Shown here: piece by piece, positions 17,782 to 28,310 of the stretch | How positions within the stretch are numbered: position 1 is the stretch's first letter | How the letters are laid out: each line of letters opens with the position of its first letter | From: Idiomarina baltica OS145 | GTDB taxonomy: Bacteria; Pseudomonadota; Gammaproteobacteria; Enterobacterales; Alteromonadaceae | Assembly (NCBI RefSeq): GCF_000152885.1 | Contig: NZ_CH672406.1 | Coordinates: 14,232 to 58,510, forward strand | Direction: 5' to 3' | Length of the DNA stretch: 44,279 nucleotides | Program-made: the position numbers and the translations under genes | The notes under the pieces: model-generated | The model's database searches: none | Told to the model about the DNA's origin: nothing | What the model saw: only the letters and a program-made list of their open reading frames with translations

Positions 17782-18427
17782 TTGGTTTACTCCTCTTTTG
17801 ATGGGGCTTGCGGGAGCGGGCCATTGCTTGGCGATGTGTGGCGGCCTTGCCGCAGCCATGGGTGTTAATCAGAACCGCCTAACTGTGTTTGTTTATAATT
17901 TAGGCCGTCTTACATCCTATTCGTTGTTAGGCGCTATTATGGGTGGCGCAGTAGCATTACTCGCCCCCGACACGCCCTACACGACCCCTGTTCTTAGAAT
18001 TTTTGCCGCCACCATGATGATACTATTAGGCCTATACTTAGCTGGGTGGTGGCCAATACTGGTTAAACTTGAGTCATTAGGTCGCCCGGTATGGCGTAAG
18101 CTCCAGCCGTTCGCCGCAAAATTGCGTGGACAACACGGATTACTACCTGCTTACCTTGCGGGCATGTTTTGGGGCTGGTTACCTTGCGGTTTAGTGTACA
18201 GTGCATTGAGTTACGCAGCGGCTTCGGGGAGTGCCTTTAGTGGTGCAGGTTATATGGCTTTATTTGCTTTAGGTACGTTTCCCGCGATGATCGGTTTGGG
18301 ACTAATTAGCCAGCATGTTGCTCAGCTATTCAGAAGCCAAGGGGTTAGAACAGCCTTAGGCGTCATGATGCTACTCTACGGTTTATGGTCGCTTTTGATC
18401 GTAATCAAAGCGTTGCTACAGGGTTAA
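17765..18427 (+). CDS. TauE/SafE-like membrane protein of the cco cluster
   Basis: The protein has 220 residues from the ATG at 17765, inside the end of ccoS. It has about six membrane helices. The motif AGHCLAMCGGLAAAMG near residue 17 and WGWLPCGLVYSAL near residue 135 each contain conserved Cys and are typical of the TauE/SafE-like (urease accessory UreH-like) proteins found next to ccoS. Metal, especially copper, handling has been suggested for this subgroup; sulfite export is not established. Tight coupling to ccoS supports a role in oxidase maturation. Confidence 0.88.
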   Translation: MTDQINWFTPLLMGLAGAGHCLAMCGGLAAAMGVNQNRLTVFVYNLGRLTSYSLLGAIMGGAVALLAPDTPYTTPVLRIFAATMMILLGLYLAGWWPILVKLESLGRPVWRKLQPFAAKLRGQHGLLPAYLAGMFWGWLPCGLVYSALSYAAASGSAFSGAGYMALFALGTFPAMIGLGLISQHVAQLFRSQGVRTALGVMMLLYGLWSLLIVIKALLQG

Positions 18428-18505
18428 TGCTGATCACTGGTATAGCATCCATTATTGCGCTAAGTTAATGGTAACAATCATTGGTTATGTGTGTGGGAGC
18501 ATAAC

Positions 18506-19432
18506 ATGGAACGATTTAAACGGATTCTCGTCGTGGTTGACCCCGCTGATGAAGAGCACAAAGCGATAAACCGATCATTGCATATCGCTCGTTTAACGCA
18601 GGCAAAAATCAGCCTACTCCTCTCTATTTATGATTTCTCTTATGAAATGACCACGATGTTATCGCGCGATGAACGCGATACGATGCGCACAAACCTGATC
18701 GCTGATCGTCGAGCCTGGATTGCCGACTTACTAGAGGGCTTTGATACGGATGGGCTCGATATTGATATTACTGTCGTTTGGCATAACCGCCCGTTTGAAG
18801 CGATCATCGAGCATGTTCAAAAGCTCGAAGCGGATCTGTTGGTCAAAGCAACGCAAGTTCAACCGAGTTTTCAAAATCTATTATTCACCCCGACCGACTG
18901 GCACTTACTGAGAAAGGCGCCCTGCCCAGTCTTGTTGGTTAAGGAACATGCTTGGCCACAACATGGACAAGTGTTGGCCGCCATACACAGTGGTTCGGAA
19001 GAGCACGAGCACCAACAGCTTAATGACCGTGTTGTAGACACCGCTCAAGCAATGACTGAAGTTCTCAATGCAAGCTTGCATTTAGTGAATGCTTACCCGG
19101 CGGCACCTATTAACGTCGCGGTAGAGATTCCCGAATTTGACGTGACTCAATATAGCGACGAACTTGAAAAACATCACAAAAATGCAATGGCTAACTTTGC
19201 TCGTAAATACCGTATACCTAATGCACAGCAGCATGTCGAACAAGGTTTGCCTGAACAAGTGATTCCCGACTTAGCTAAACGACTGGATGCAGAACTTGTC
19301 GTTTTAGGGACGAAAGGACGGACTGGCTTTTCGGCGGCGCTGTTGGGAAATACCGCTGAACATGTACTAGAGCGTCTTAACTGTGATGTCCTTGCTATAA
19401 AGCCCGCTGATTTTAAATCGCCAGTGGCATAA
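18506..19432 (+). CDS. uspE: Tandem universal stress protein UspE
   Basis: The protein has 308 residues from the ATG at 18506, with GGGAG upstream; an in-frame GTG at 18491 would add five residues. It holds two Usp domains: about 1-150 (FKRILVVVDPADEEHKA) and about 155-305. The second ends in a G-x2-G-x9-G(S/N)-like ATP motif (GTKGRTGFSAALLGNTAEHVL). UspE is linked to stress survival, motility and adhesion in E. coli. In many relatives an fnr gene lies next to uspE; here the 78 bases upstream hold no gene. Confidence 0.95.
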   Translation: MERFKRILVVVDPADEEHKAINRSLHIARLTQAKISLLLSIYDFSYEMTTMLSRDERDTMRTNLIADRRAWIADLLEGFDTDGLDIDITVVWHNRPFEAIIEHVQKLEADLLVKATQVQPSFQNLLFTPTDWHLLRKAPCPVLLVKEHAWPQHGQVLAAIHSGSEEHEHQQLNDRVVDTAQAMTEVLNASLHLVNAYPAAPINVAVEIPEFDVTQYSDELEKHHKNAMANFARKYRIPNAQQHVEQGLPEQVIPDLAKRLDAELVVLGTKGRTGFSAALLGNTAEHVLERLNCDVLAIKPADFKSPVA

Positions 19433-19453
19433 TAAACAGTGGTTCGCTATAAT
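19424..19453 (+). promoter_or_regulatory. Probable sigma-70 promoter of ttcA
   Basis: A perfect TATAAT (19448-19453) is preceded at 18 bases by GTGGCA (19424-19429, 4 of 6). It overlaps the last codons of uspE and places transcription start about 35 bases before ttcA. Confidence 0.5.
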
Positions 19454-19490
19454 CGCGCCCTATTTTTCGACGATATCAATATAGGCGTGA

Positions 19491-20417
19491 GTGGGTATGC
19501 AAACGGATCGCACTGAAGCGAAAAAACAGTACGGTTTTAATAAACTGCAAAAGCGCATCCGCAGAGAGACCGGTAAGGCGATTCAGCAGTTTTCAATGAT
19601 CGAGCATAACGACAAGATCATGGTTTGCCTCTCGGGAGGCAAGGATAGCTACACCCTGCTCGACACCCTAATGTACCTAAAGCGAGTGGCCCCGATCAGT
19701 TTTGATATTGTGGCAGTTAACCTGGATCAGAAGCAACCTGGGTTTCCTGAGCACGTGTTACCCAATTATCTCAATAGCCTCGGTGTTGATTACGAAATTG
19801 TTGAGGAAGACACCTATAGCATCGTAAAAGACAAAATCCCCGAAGGAAAAACTACTTGCTCACTCTGTTCACGCTTACGCCGAGGGATTCTATATAAAAC
19901 GGCTAAGCGATTAGGCGCTACTAAGATTGCGCTTGGTCACCACCGCGATGACATGATAGAAACGCTGTTTTTAAATATGTTTTATGGTGGGAAACTGAAA
20001 TCGATGCCGCCGAAGCTAGTCAGCGATAATGGCGAACACGTGGTTATCCGACCACTGGCTTTTTGCCGGGAGAAAGACATTGCACGTTATTCTGAGGCGA
20101 TGGTGTTTCCAATAATTCCATGCAACTTGTGTGGTTCACAGGAAAATCTTCAGCGCAAAAATATCAAGGCAATGTTAAATCAATGGGACCGCCAATTCCC
20201 CGGCCGTATTGAGAGTATCTTTACTGCTATGCAAAGTGTGACGCCATCGCACCTAGCAGATAGTCAGTTGTTTAACTTCGATGAGGTGCGAGCCACTGGT
20301 TTAGAAACGGACGAAGGCGACACCGCATTCGATGCGCCCTCTTTTGACCAATCATTCGTTCCTGAAGACGATGATGAACAGTTGATGTCCTCTATCAAAA
20401 TTACACATATCGCTTAA
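19491..20417 (+). CDS. ttcA: tRNA 2-thiocytidine(32) synthetase TtcA
   Basis: The protein has 308 residues from GTG 19491 or 306 from ATG 19497; the ATG is the conventional choice. Counting from the ATG, the PP-loop SGGKDS is at 46-51, and the two Cys pairs that bind the Fe-S cluster are Cys121-x-x-Cys124 ([10 protein letters not shown]) and Cys209-x-x-Cys212 (CNLCGSQE). It adenylates and thiolates C32 of certain tRNAs in the cytosol. The C-terminal extension is acidic. The gene ends convergently with the Bax-like gene, sharing stop-codon bases. A CGGCG/CGCCG hairpin followed by TTTT at about 20428-20454 may terminate it inside that neighbour. Confidence 0.97.
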   Translation: MGMQTDRTEAKKQYGFNKLQKRIRRETGKAIQQFSMIEHNDKIMVCLSGGKDSYTLLDTLMYLKRVAPISFDIVAVNLDQKQPGFPEHVLPNYLNSLGVDYEIVEEDTYSIVKDKIPEGKTTCSLCSRLRRGILYKTAKRLGATKIALGHHRDDMIETLFLNMFYGGKLKSMPPKLVSDNGEHVVIRPLAFCREKDIARYSEAMVFPIIPCNLCGSQENLQRKNIKAMLNQWDRQFPGRIESIFTAMQSVTPSHLADSQLFNFDEVRATGLETDEGDTAFDAPSFDQSFVPEDDDEQLMSSIKITHIA

Positions 20418-21268
20418 TTTGAAGAAACGGCGGCTTCTGGAGTCGCCGAGTTTTCTTGTTCCATAATAGCTTCAACGATCGGACGATTAACCCGAATCAT
20501 CGCTTTCAGCTCATCAATGTAATCTTGTCCTCGCTCAGAATAGCTGTGCAAACCGCTTAATAGAGGAATCGCACGTACTTGCTCCTCTCGATCACGCATC
20601 ACTTCACGGATCTGACGTAACTCAAGATACGGTTCATGTGTATTAATGTTGCGCATGTAACTTCGAACCGATTGCGCCACGTGGTCAAACTTTGCCACTT
20701 CGTGATTCATCCCCTCAGGTCGTTGGCTTGGTACTAGTCCACAACCCTCGCGATAACACCACTGGCCAAATAAATTGAGCCCTTCTTGTGCAAACCGTGA
20801 TGTACCCCAGGCGGACTCGTTCGCCGCTTGAACGAGGACCATCATGGTAGGAATAATATCCACCCGGCGCTTGAGGATTTCAAATTGCTGTTCGTTATCT
20901 AGGGTTGGATCAACTTCGTAGTAATCGACTAAACGAGCGAGTTGACTTTTATCTTGTTCGTTTTCAAAACCTCTGCTGTACGCATTCTCGATGGCAAATA
21001 GCTGTTGTCTTTCGTGCAGAATACGTAAGTTCTCCGCTTCAATGATGGGCAGTAGATAGCGAAAAAACTCCCTCTTTTTCTCTCGTACATCATTAAACTC
21101 GTCAAAATTAGGGATCTCTGTACGAGGTTTTAGGGTTGGCACTGGAGGCAAACCGTGGCTCACTATATCTTTGTCGCTTGTCGGCTTCTCATATTTACTA
21201 AAAAACGGTAACAACAAAGCGGCTATACATACCAAGATAAAGAAAATAATAAATAATTTTTTTCGCAT
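20414..21268 (-). CDS. Bax-like glucosaminidase-domain protein, membrane anchored
   Basis: The protein has 284 residues from the ATG at 21268, chosen because AAAGGAG lies just upstream and [20 protein letters not shown] is a clean signal anchor; the frame is open further upstream inside the neighbour. The C-terminal half is a glucosaminidase (GH73-like) domain with the probable catalytic Glu in [14 protein letters not shown] and the segment [13 protein letters not shown]. It resembles E. coli Bax. A periplasmic peptidoglycan hydrolase role is inferred. It starts 10 bases after the upstream membrane-protein gene, so the two form one unit. Confidence 0.88.
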   Translation of the reverse strand: MRKKLFIIFFILVCIAALLLPFFSKYEKPTSDKDIVSHGLPPVPTLKPRTEIPNFDEFNDVREKKREFFRYLLPIIEAENLRILHERQQLFAIENAYSRGFENEQDKSQLARLVDYYEVDPTLDNEQQFEILKRRVDIIPTMMVLVQAANESAWGTSRFAQEGLNLFGQWCYREGCGLVPSQRPEGMNHEVAKFDHVAQSVRSYMRNINTHEPYLELRQIREVMRDREEQVRAIPLLSGLHSYSERGQDYIDELKAMIRVNRPIVEAIMEQENSATPEAAVSSN

Positions 21269-21278
21269 TTGAACTCCT

Positions 21279-22082
21279 TTAAGCAGTCCAGTCATCGGAT
21301 TGATTTGATTGAGAGGGTGGCTGCAAGCGCACATTGACACCGATGACTTGGCGATAAATCAAACCCAACAGATTTACTAAATAAGGAATCAAAACAAAAA
21401 GCAATAGCCCATATGTAATGAGACCCATGATAAAAACCATGTAAAAAGCAAATGTTAGCGCAATAAAAAACGGCAAATGATAATGAGTAATACGGATTGA
21501 ATAATAGATTGCGTTCAATGGCGATATGCGGCGTTCGACAACTAAGGGTATCGCTAAACAAAAAATCGCTGATGTATACAAGGTCACTATATAGCCTAGT
21601 AAAGGCGAGATGCTTGCAGCCAACCATACAAACAGTTGTGAAATTAACGTAGTGATCACGCCCGCAGCAATGAGCGAGGTCACCACTTCAAATCCCTTAA
21701 AAATGTGCAAGCCCTTGGTCGGAATATCGATGCTGTGACGTATCCCCATCAGAATAATGCCGCCAAACAACGGAGCCGCTATCGCAGTACTAAACACGGC
21801 TAAGCCTAAGCCTTGAATTGGTGTCATTTGATTAATCGCTTCGGGAGATGAAAGTACTGACATCGGCAACACAATTTGAATGACAGTGACGATAACGAGT
21901 AGTACTGCGAGAAAGCTGATCATGGCCGTTACCAGAGGCCAAAAATGCCGCCCAGTAATAGCAAACGCTTCCTTTAGCCATTGCACCGGATGAACACGGT
22001 AGTTTCCCTTCAATGCTTCGGCTAAATCTCCGCCCACAATCATTTGTTCTTTTGATTCGTTTTGCTGCAATTTCGACCCCAT
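21279..22082 (-). CDS. Multi-pass inner-membrane protein, function unknown
   Basis: The protein has 267 residues with about six membrane helices after a soluble N-terminus containing GNYRVHPVQWLKEAF. It weakly resembles the BPSS1780-type family of membrane proteins; I do not recognise a function. The start is uncertain. A promoter-like pair (TTGACG at 22110-22115, TATAGA at 22088-22093, spacing 16) would start transcription almost at the first ATG, so either the message is leaderless or the Met at 22043 (254 residues) is used. It is followed after 10 bases by the Bax-like gene, hinting at a shared envelope role. Confidence 0.72.
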   Translation of the reverse strand: MGSKLQQNESKEQMIVGGDLAEALKGNYRVHPVQWLKEAFAITGRHFWPLVTAMISFLAVLLVIVTVIQIVLPMSVLSSPEAINQMTPIQGLGLAVFSTAIAAPLFGGIILMGIRHSIDIPTKGLHIFKGFEVVTSLIAAGVITTLISQLFVWLAASISPLLGYIVTLYTSAIFCLAIPLVVERRISPLNAIYYSIRITHYHLPFFIALTFAFYMVFIMGLITYGLLLFVLIPYLVNLLGLIYRQVIGVNVRLQPPSQSNQSDDWTA

Positions 22083-22097
22083 AAAGCTCTATACATT

Positions 22098-22136
22098 TGA
22101 TATAATTAGCGTCAACCATCGATTTTACCATCGATT
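22098..22136 (+). promoter_or_regulatory. Extended -10 promoter of rluE and a 12-base tandem repeat
   Basis: TGATATAAT (22098-22106) is a full extended -10 element; no good -35 accompanies it, as is usual for this class. Just downstream, ACCATCGATT occurs at 22115-22124 and 22127-22136, a 12-base tandem period in the leader. The element overlaps the leftward promoter of the membrane-protein gene. Confidence 0.6.
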
Positions 22137-22154
22137 CTGTAGCTGAGGAAATTT

Positions 22155-22754
22155 ATGCCCACTCAACATCGACGTAAGCGCAGTCCGAAGCGTCCACGTC
22201 CAGTAAACCCGAAACTTGTTCTACTCAATAAGCCTTATGGTGTACTCAGTCAGTTTTCTGGGGAGCCAGACGATGTCACCCTTAAAGATTTCGTTCCTCA
22301 TTCAAACGTTTATCCCGCCGGGCGGCTTGATAAGGATAGTGAAGGTTTAATGTTACTGACAAATGACGGCGTCTATCAGGCGCGTCTTGCGAATCCGAAA
22401 TATAAAGTAGCTAAGACTTACTGGGTACAAGTTGAGGGCATTCCCGATGAAGCGCAATTAACGGCATTGCGTAATGGTTGTGAATTAAACGACGGACTTA
22501 CCAAGCCGGCACAAGCTTTTGCTATTGACGCGCCTATAGGTTTGTGGCCGCGCAACCCGCCGGTGCGTGAGCGTAAAACAGTTCCCGATTCTTGGTTAAG
22601 CTTATCGATCACTGAAGGGAAAAACCGTCAAGTTCGTCGTATGACGGCTCACGTAGGACTGCCTACCTTGCGATTAATCCGTGCGCAAATCGGTCCGTTT
22701 AAGTTGGCTGGGTTACAGCCAGGAGAATGGCGCGAAGAGCCCCCAGTATGGTAA
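22155..22754 (+). CDS. rluE: 23S rRNA pseudouridine synthase RluE
   Basis: The protein has 199 residues of the RsuA/RluE family. A basic N-terminus ([13 protein letters not shown]) precedes [12 protein letters not shown]. The catalytic Asp lies in [19 protein letters not shown], and the C-terminal [20 protein letters not shown] motif is complete. RluE makes pseudouridine at 23S position 2457 in E. coli. There is no separate S4 domain, as in RluE. It is followed by mnmA after 43 bases; E. coli has nudJ between these genes, which is absent here. Confidence 0.93.
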   Translation: MPTQHRRKRSPKRPRPVNPKLVLLNKPYGVLSQFSGEPDDVTLKDFVPHSNVYPAGRLDKDSEGLMLLTNDGVYQARLANPKYKVAKTYWVQVEGIPDEAQLTALRNGCELNDGLTKPAQAFAIDAPIGLWPRNPPVRERKTVPDSWLSLSITEGKNRQVRRMTAHVGLPTLRLIRAQIGPFKLAGLQPGEWREEPPVW

Positions 22755-22797
22755 ACTGTGCGACTAGCGTTCCGTGTAGTAACAGAGACAGTAAATC

Positions 22798-23924
22798 ATG
22801 ACTGAGTCCAAGAAAAACCCCAGTGAAACCAAAGTCATCGTCGGTATGTCTGGCGGCGTAGACTCTTCCGTATCCGCCTACCTACTTCTTCAACAAGGCT
22901 ATCAAGTTGAAGGCCTCTTTATGAAGAACTGGGAAGAGGATGATGACGATGAATATTGTGCCGCCGCTGATGATCTCGCCGATGCAGAGGCCGTGTGTGA
23001 AAAACTGGGCATTGAGCTACACACCGTTAATTTTGCCGCGGAATATTGGGATAACGTGTTTGAGCATTTCTTAGACGAATATAAAGCCGGCCGCACTCCT
23101 AACCCTGACATCATGTGCAACAAAGAAATCAAATTTAAAGCATTTCTGGAATTTGCAGCGGAAGCCTTGGGCGCCGACTATATTGCTACGGGTCATTACG
23201 TGAGACGCGCTTTTAACGATGGCAAGTGGCAGTTATTACGCGGTTTAGATAATAACAAAGACCAAAGCTACTTTCTTTATACGTTGAGTCACGAGCACGT
23301 TGCTCAAACGTTGTTCCCTGTTGGTGAGCTCGAAAAGCCAGAAGTGCGCCGTATTGCCGAAGAGCAAGGTTTAGTTACTGCCGACAAAAAGGATTCCACA
23401 GGTATCTGTTTTATTGGAGAGCGCAAGTTTAAGGACTTTTTGCAACAATACCTTCCTGCTCAGCCGGGTAAGATCGAGAGCGTTGATGGTGAAGAGCTCG
23501 GTGATCATGAAGGACTAATGTACCACACCATAGGCCAACGCAAAGGACTTCATATTGGCGGTTTAGCTGACGCCGGCGATGATCCGTGGTACGTCGTTGA
23601 TAAAGATGTCGAGCGCAATGTACTCGTCGTTGCTCAAGGCAAGAATCATCCTCGCCTATTCTCAAAAGGCTTAATAGCGAACCAACTACATTGGGTCAAT
23701 CGTGAGGAAATAACAGAGCCGTTGCGGTGTGTGGTAAAAACACGCTATCGCCAAGCCGATATAGCTTGCCAAATAACACCTGCCGCAGATGGACGTATCA
23801 CGGTTTCTTTCGATGAGCCTGTGGCTGCCGTAACGCCTGGTCAATCGGCGGTGTTCTATATCGATGATGTCTGTCTGGGTGGCGGAATTATTGAACAACG
23901 TATTACCGATTTTGAGGTGCGTTT

Positions 23925-23928
<4 letters not shown>
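22798..23928 (+). CDS. mnmA: tRNA-specific 2-thiouridylase MnmA
   Basis: The protein has 376 residues. The PP-loop SGGVDS is at 18-23. The catalytic Cys pair is present: Cys107 ([12 protein letters not shown]) and Cys204 ([12 protein letters not shown]). The enzyme transfers sulfur to U34 of Lys, Glu and Gln tRNAs, receiving it through the Tus relay. No strong Shine-Dalgarno precedes the ATG. The stop overlaps hflD by four bases (ATGA), the same mnmA-hflD-purB order as in E. coli. Confidence 0.98.
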
Positions 23929-25952
<2,024 letters not shown>

Positions 25953-25953
<1 letters not shown>

Positions 25954-27083
25954 TGTATTTAGAGAATGTCGATAAGCAAGCCTTTCTCGATTCTGACTGG
26001 CAAAAACGCCCGCGCTTGTTTAAGCGTGGGCTCGCTAACGTTGACTTAATCGAGCCCGAAATTTTAGCCGGTCTAGCCATGGAAGATGGCGTTGATGCTC
26101 GTATTATCGAACATCGAGCTCAAGCCTGGTCAGTCACTCACGGCCCTTTCGAGGAGTACGAATCACTCGGTGAAGAGAATTGGACGTTACTCGTGCAAGC
26201 AGTCAATGAATGGATGCCCGATGTCCACTCGCTGTTGCAGGCGTTTCGTTTTTTACCCGAGTGGCGCATTGATGATGTGATGGTGAGCTTCTCCGTTGAA
26301 GGCGGTGGCGTTGGACCACACGTTGACGAATACGATGTGTTTATTGTGCAAGGAGCGGGTCGTCGTCATTGGCGCGTGGGTGCACGTCAATCGACTACGC
26401 CAACTTATCCGTGCGAAGATCTCAAGCAGATCAAAGAGTCCTTTGATGCGGTCATCGATGAAGTACTAGAGCCCGGTGATGTTCTGTATATTCCAGCCGG
26501 CTGCCCACATGATGGCATCGCACTTGAACCTTGTCTCAATTATTCCGTCGGTTTCCGTGCGCCGAATCAAGCCGAATGGCTTGCTAAGCTCGCTGACATG
26601 GCATTACAGACTGAGCAACTTAAACAACGTTACACCGATCCGAACCTCTCGAGTGACAACCCGAGTCATATCGTAACTGAAGCGCAGCTAGGCCAAGTCA
26701 AACAACTTCTTAAATCAGCGGTTGAATCGAGTGATTTTGATGAGCTCATTTTACGTGCTCAGTCAATGAGTAAGCGCCCTCTTCCTGAGCCCGAGTTGCC
26801 GATGGTGGCCGAACAAGTGCCTGCTTTGCTAACGATGGATAATGCAACCGTCGTTCGTACACCGGGTTCGCGTTTACTTAAGCACTTCGACAAACCACAT
26901 TACTTTGCCAACGGTGAAATGTTTGTAGTGACTGCTGAAGCTGAGGCACTGGCTAAGCAGCTTGCAGAGCTCACCGATGAAACAGCGATTACCGAATTGG
27001 CGCCCGTGTGCAGTGACGCGTGTGGGCAAGCGCTGATCGCATGGTTAGTCAATCAGGGTGTTATCGAGCTATTAATTGACTAA
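25953..27083 (+). CDS. roxA: Ribosomal protein uL16 arginine 3-hydroxylase (RoxA/YcfD, cupin-like)
   Basis: The protein has 376 residues. The JmjC/cupin core carries the Fe(II) triad: His123-x-Asp125 (GPHVDEYDVF) and His186 (CPHDGIAL). The C-terminal part has the dimerisation and winged-helix region. This 2-oxoglutarate oxygenase hydroxylates an Arg of ribosomal protein uL16 in E. coli. It overlaps purB by one base (TAATG), so expression is tied to it. The length is close to E. coli YcfD (373). Confidence 0.93.
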
Positions 27084-27102
27084 TTTTTATTAACAAGTTG
27101 CC

Positions 27103-27129
27103 GTTTACGTCAACTGTAAACAACAGTTG
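27103..27129 (+). terminator. Alternative hairpins after roxA, ahead of leucine dehydrogenase
   Basis: Two overlapping hairpins can form: GTTTAC (27103-27108) with GTAAAC (27116-27121), or CAACTGT (27111-27117) with ACAGTTG (27123-27129). They exclude each other. Neither is followed by a T-run, so a standard intrinsic terminator is unlikely. It lies 20 bases after the roxA stop and about 110 bases before leucine dehydrogenase; a role at either end is possible. Confidence 0.3.
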
Positions 27130-27236
27130 CTAAACACCCGTTTGAATAACGATTTTAGTTTTGTTTTTTAGTAGCGCGTTAACATTCCAAGTGGTAATGT
27201 GCGCGCAATTTTGAAAACCAATGAGGATGGAAATTC

Positions 27237-28274
27237 ATGTCTCTATTTGAGCATATTGAATTCGATAATCACGAACAAGTGACCTTCTGCCATGATGAAG
27301 AATCTGGTCTTAAGGCTATTATTGCCGTTCACGATACAACGCTCGGCCCGAGCTTGGGCGGTACGCGTTTATGGAACTACGCTTCATCGGCTGAAGCATT
27401 AACCGACGTGTTACGTCTTTCACGTGGCATGACCTATAAAAGCGCCATGGCTGGCCTTCCTCTAGGTGGCGGTAAAGCCGTAATCATCGGCGATGCTAAA
27501 ACCATTAAAAGTGAAGCCCTATTCCGTGCTTACGGTCGTTTCATTGAAACCTTAGGTGGCAAATACATCACCGCTGAAGACGTCAACATTCGCACGGCGG
27601 ATATCGATATCGTTGCTAAAGAAACAAGCCATGTTGCCGGTACTGCAGATAAAGCAGGCGATCCATCGCCTCACACTGCTCTCGGTACTTATTTAGGCCT
27701 TAAAGCGGCGGCAAAACACCGTTTAGGTTCTGATGACCTTAATGGCGTAACCATTGCAGTGCAAGGTTTAGGTGCTGTTGGTTATGACTTTGCCGAATAC
27801 TGTGCTAAGGAAGGCGCGAAGTTGATCGTAACGGACATCAACGAAGACGCTATGCAACGAGCTAAAGATGAGCTCGGTGCACAGGTTGTGGGTCTTGACG
27901 AAATCTATGGCGTCGAGGCTGACGTGTACGCGCCATGCGCACTCGGTGCAACCATTAACGATGAAACGCTTAAGCAGTTAAAAGTGAAGATCATTGCAGG
28001 TAGTGCAAACAATCAGTTAGCGACTCCAGCACACGACCAGAAAGTTAAAGACATGGGTATTCTATACGCCCCTGATTATGTCATTAACGCAGGTGGTGTT
28101 ATCCACGTGTGTTCCGAAGCGGCTAATTTCTCGCTTGAAGAGACTGACAAACGTGTGCGTGATATCTACAACACACTCGATAAGCTCTTTGCTCGTGCCA
28201 ATGAAGAAAACCGTCCAACCGGCGAATTGGCCGACGAGATGGCGCGCGAAATCATCGCTAACGCGAAAAAATAA
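27237..28274 (+). CDS. ldh: Leucine (branched-chain amino acid) dehydrogenase
   Basis: The protein has 345 residues of the Glu/Leu/Phe/Val dehydrogenase family. The catalytic Lys80 sits in LPLGGGKAVI, and the NAD-binding loop is GLGAVGYDFAEYCA. It oxidatively deaminates Leu, Ile and Val to 2-oxo acids, feeding their breakdown, which fits a protein-using marine bacterium. A GAGGATGGAAA site precedes the ATG. It is a single transcription unit, convergent with the YdiJ-like gene. Valine or phenylalanine dehydrogenase activity cannot be excluded by eye. Confidence 0.92.
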   Translation: MSLFEHIEFDNHEQVTFCHDEESGLKAIIAVHDTTLGPSLGGTRLWNYASSAEALTDVLRLSRGMTYKSAMAGLPLGGGKAVIIGDAKTIKSEALFRAYGRFIETLGGKYITAEDVNIRTADIDIVAKETSHVAGTADKAGDPSPHTALGTYLGLKAAAKHRLGSDDLNGVTIAVQGLGAVGYDFAEYCAKEGAKLIVTDINEDAMQRAKDELGAQVVGLDEIYGVEADVYAPCALGATINDETLKQLKVKIIAGSANNQLATPAHDQKVKDMGILYAPDYVINAGGVIHVCSEAANFSLEETDKRVRDIYNTLDKLFARANEENRPTGELADEMAREIIANAKK

Positions 28275-28283
28275 TAGCGTAAT

Positions 28284-28310
28284 GAGCTACCTTAGTGATT
28301 AAGGTAGCTC
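28284..28310. terminator. Perfect 11-base hairpin between convergent genes
   Basis: GAGCTACCTTA (28284-28294) pairs with TAAGGTAGCTC (28300-28310) around a 5-base loop. It covers the stop codon of the leftward YdiJ-like gene and follows leucine dehydrogenase by 10 bases. On the minus strand a T-rich stretch follows a few bases later (the A-run around 28266-28273). A second 9-base hairpin (AAGCGGGTG/CACCCGCTT, 28322-28342) lies just inside the gene. Confidence 0.7.
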
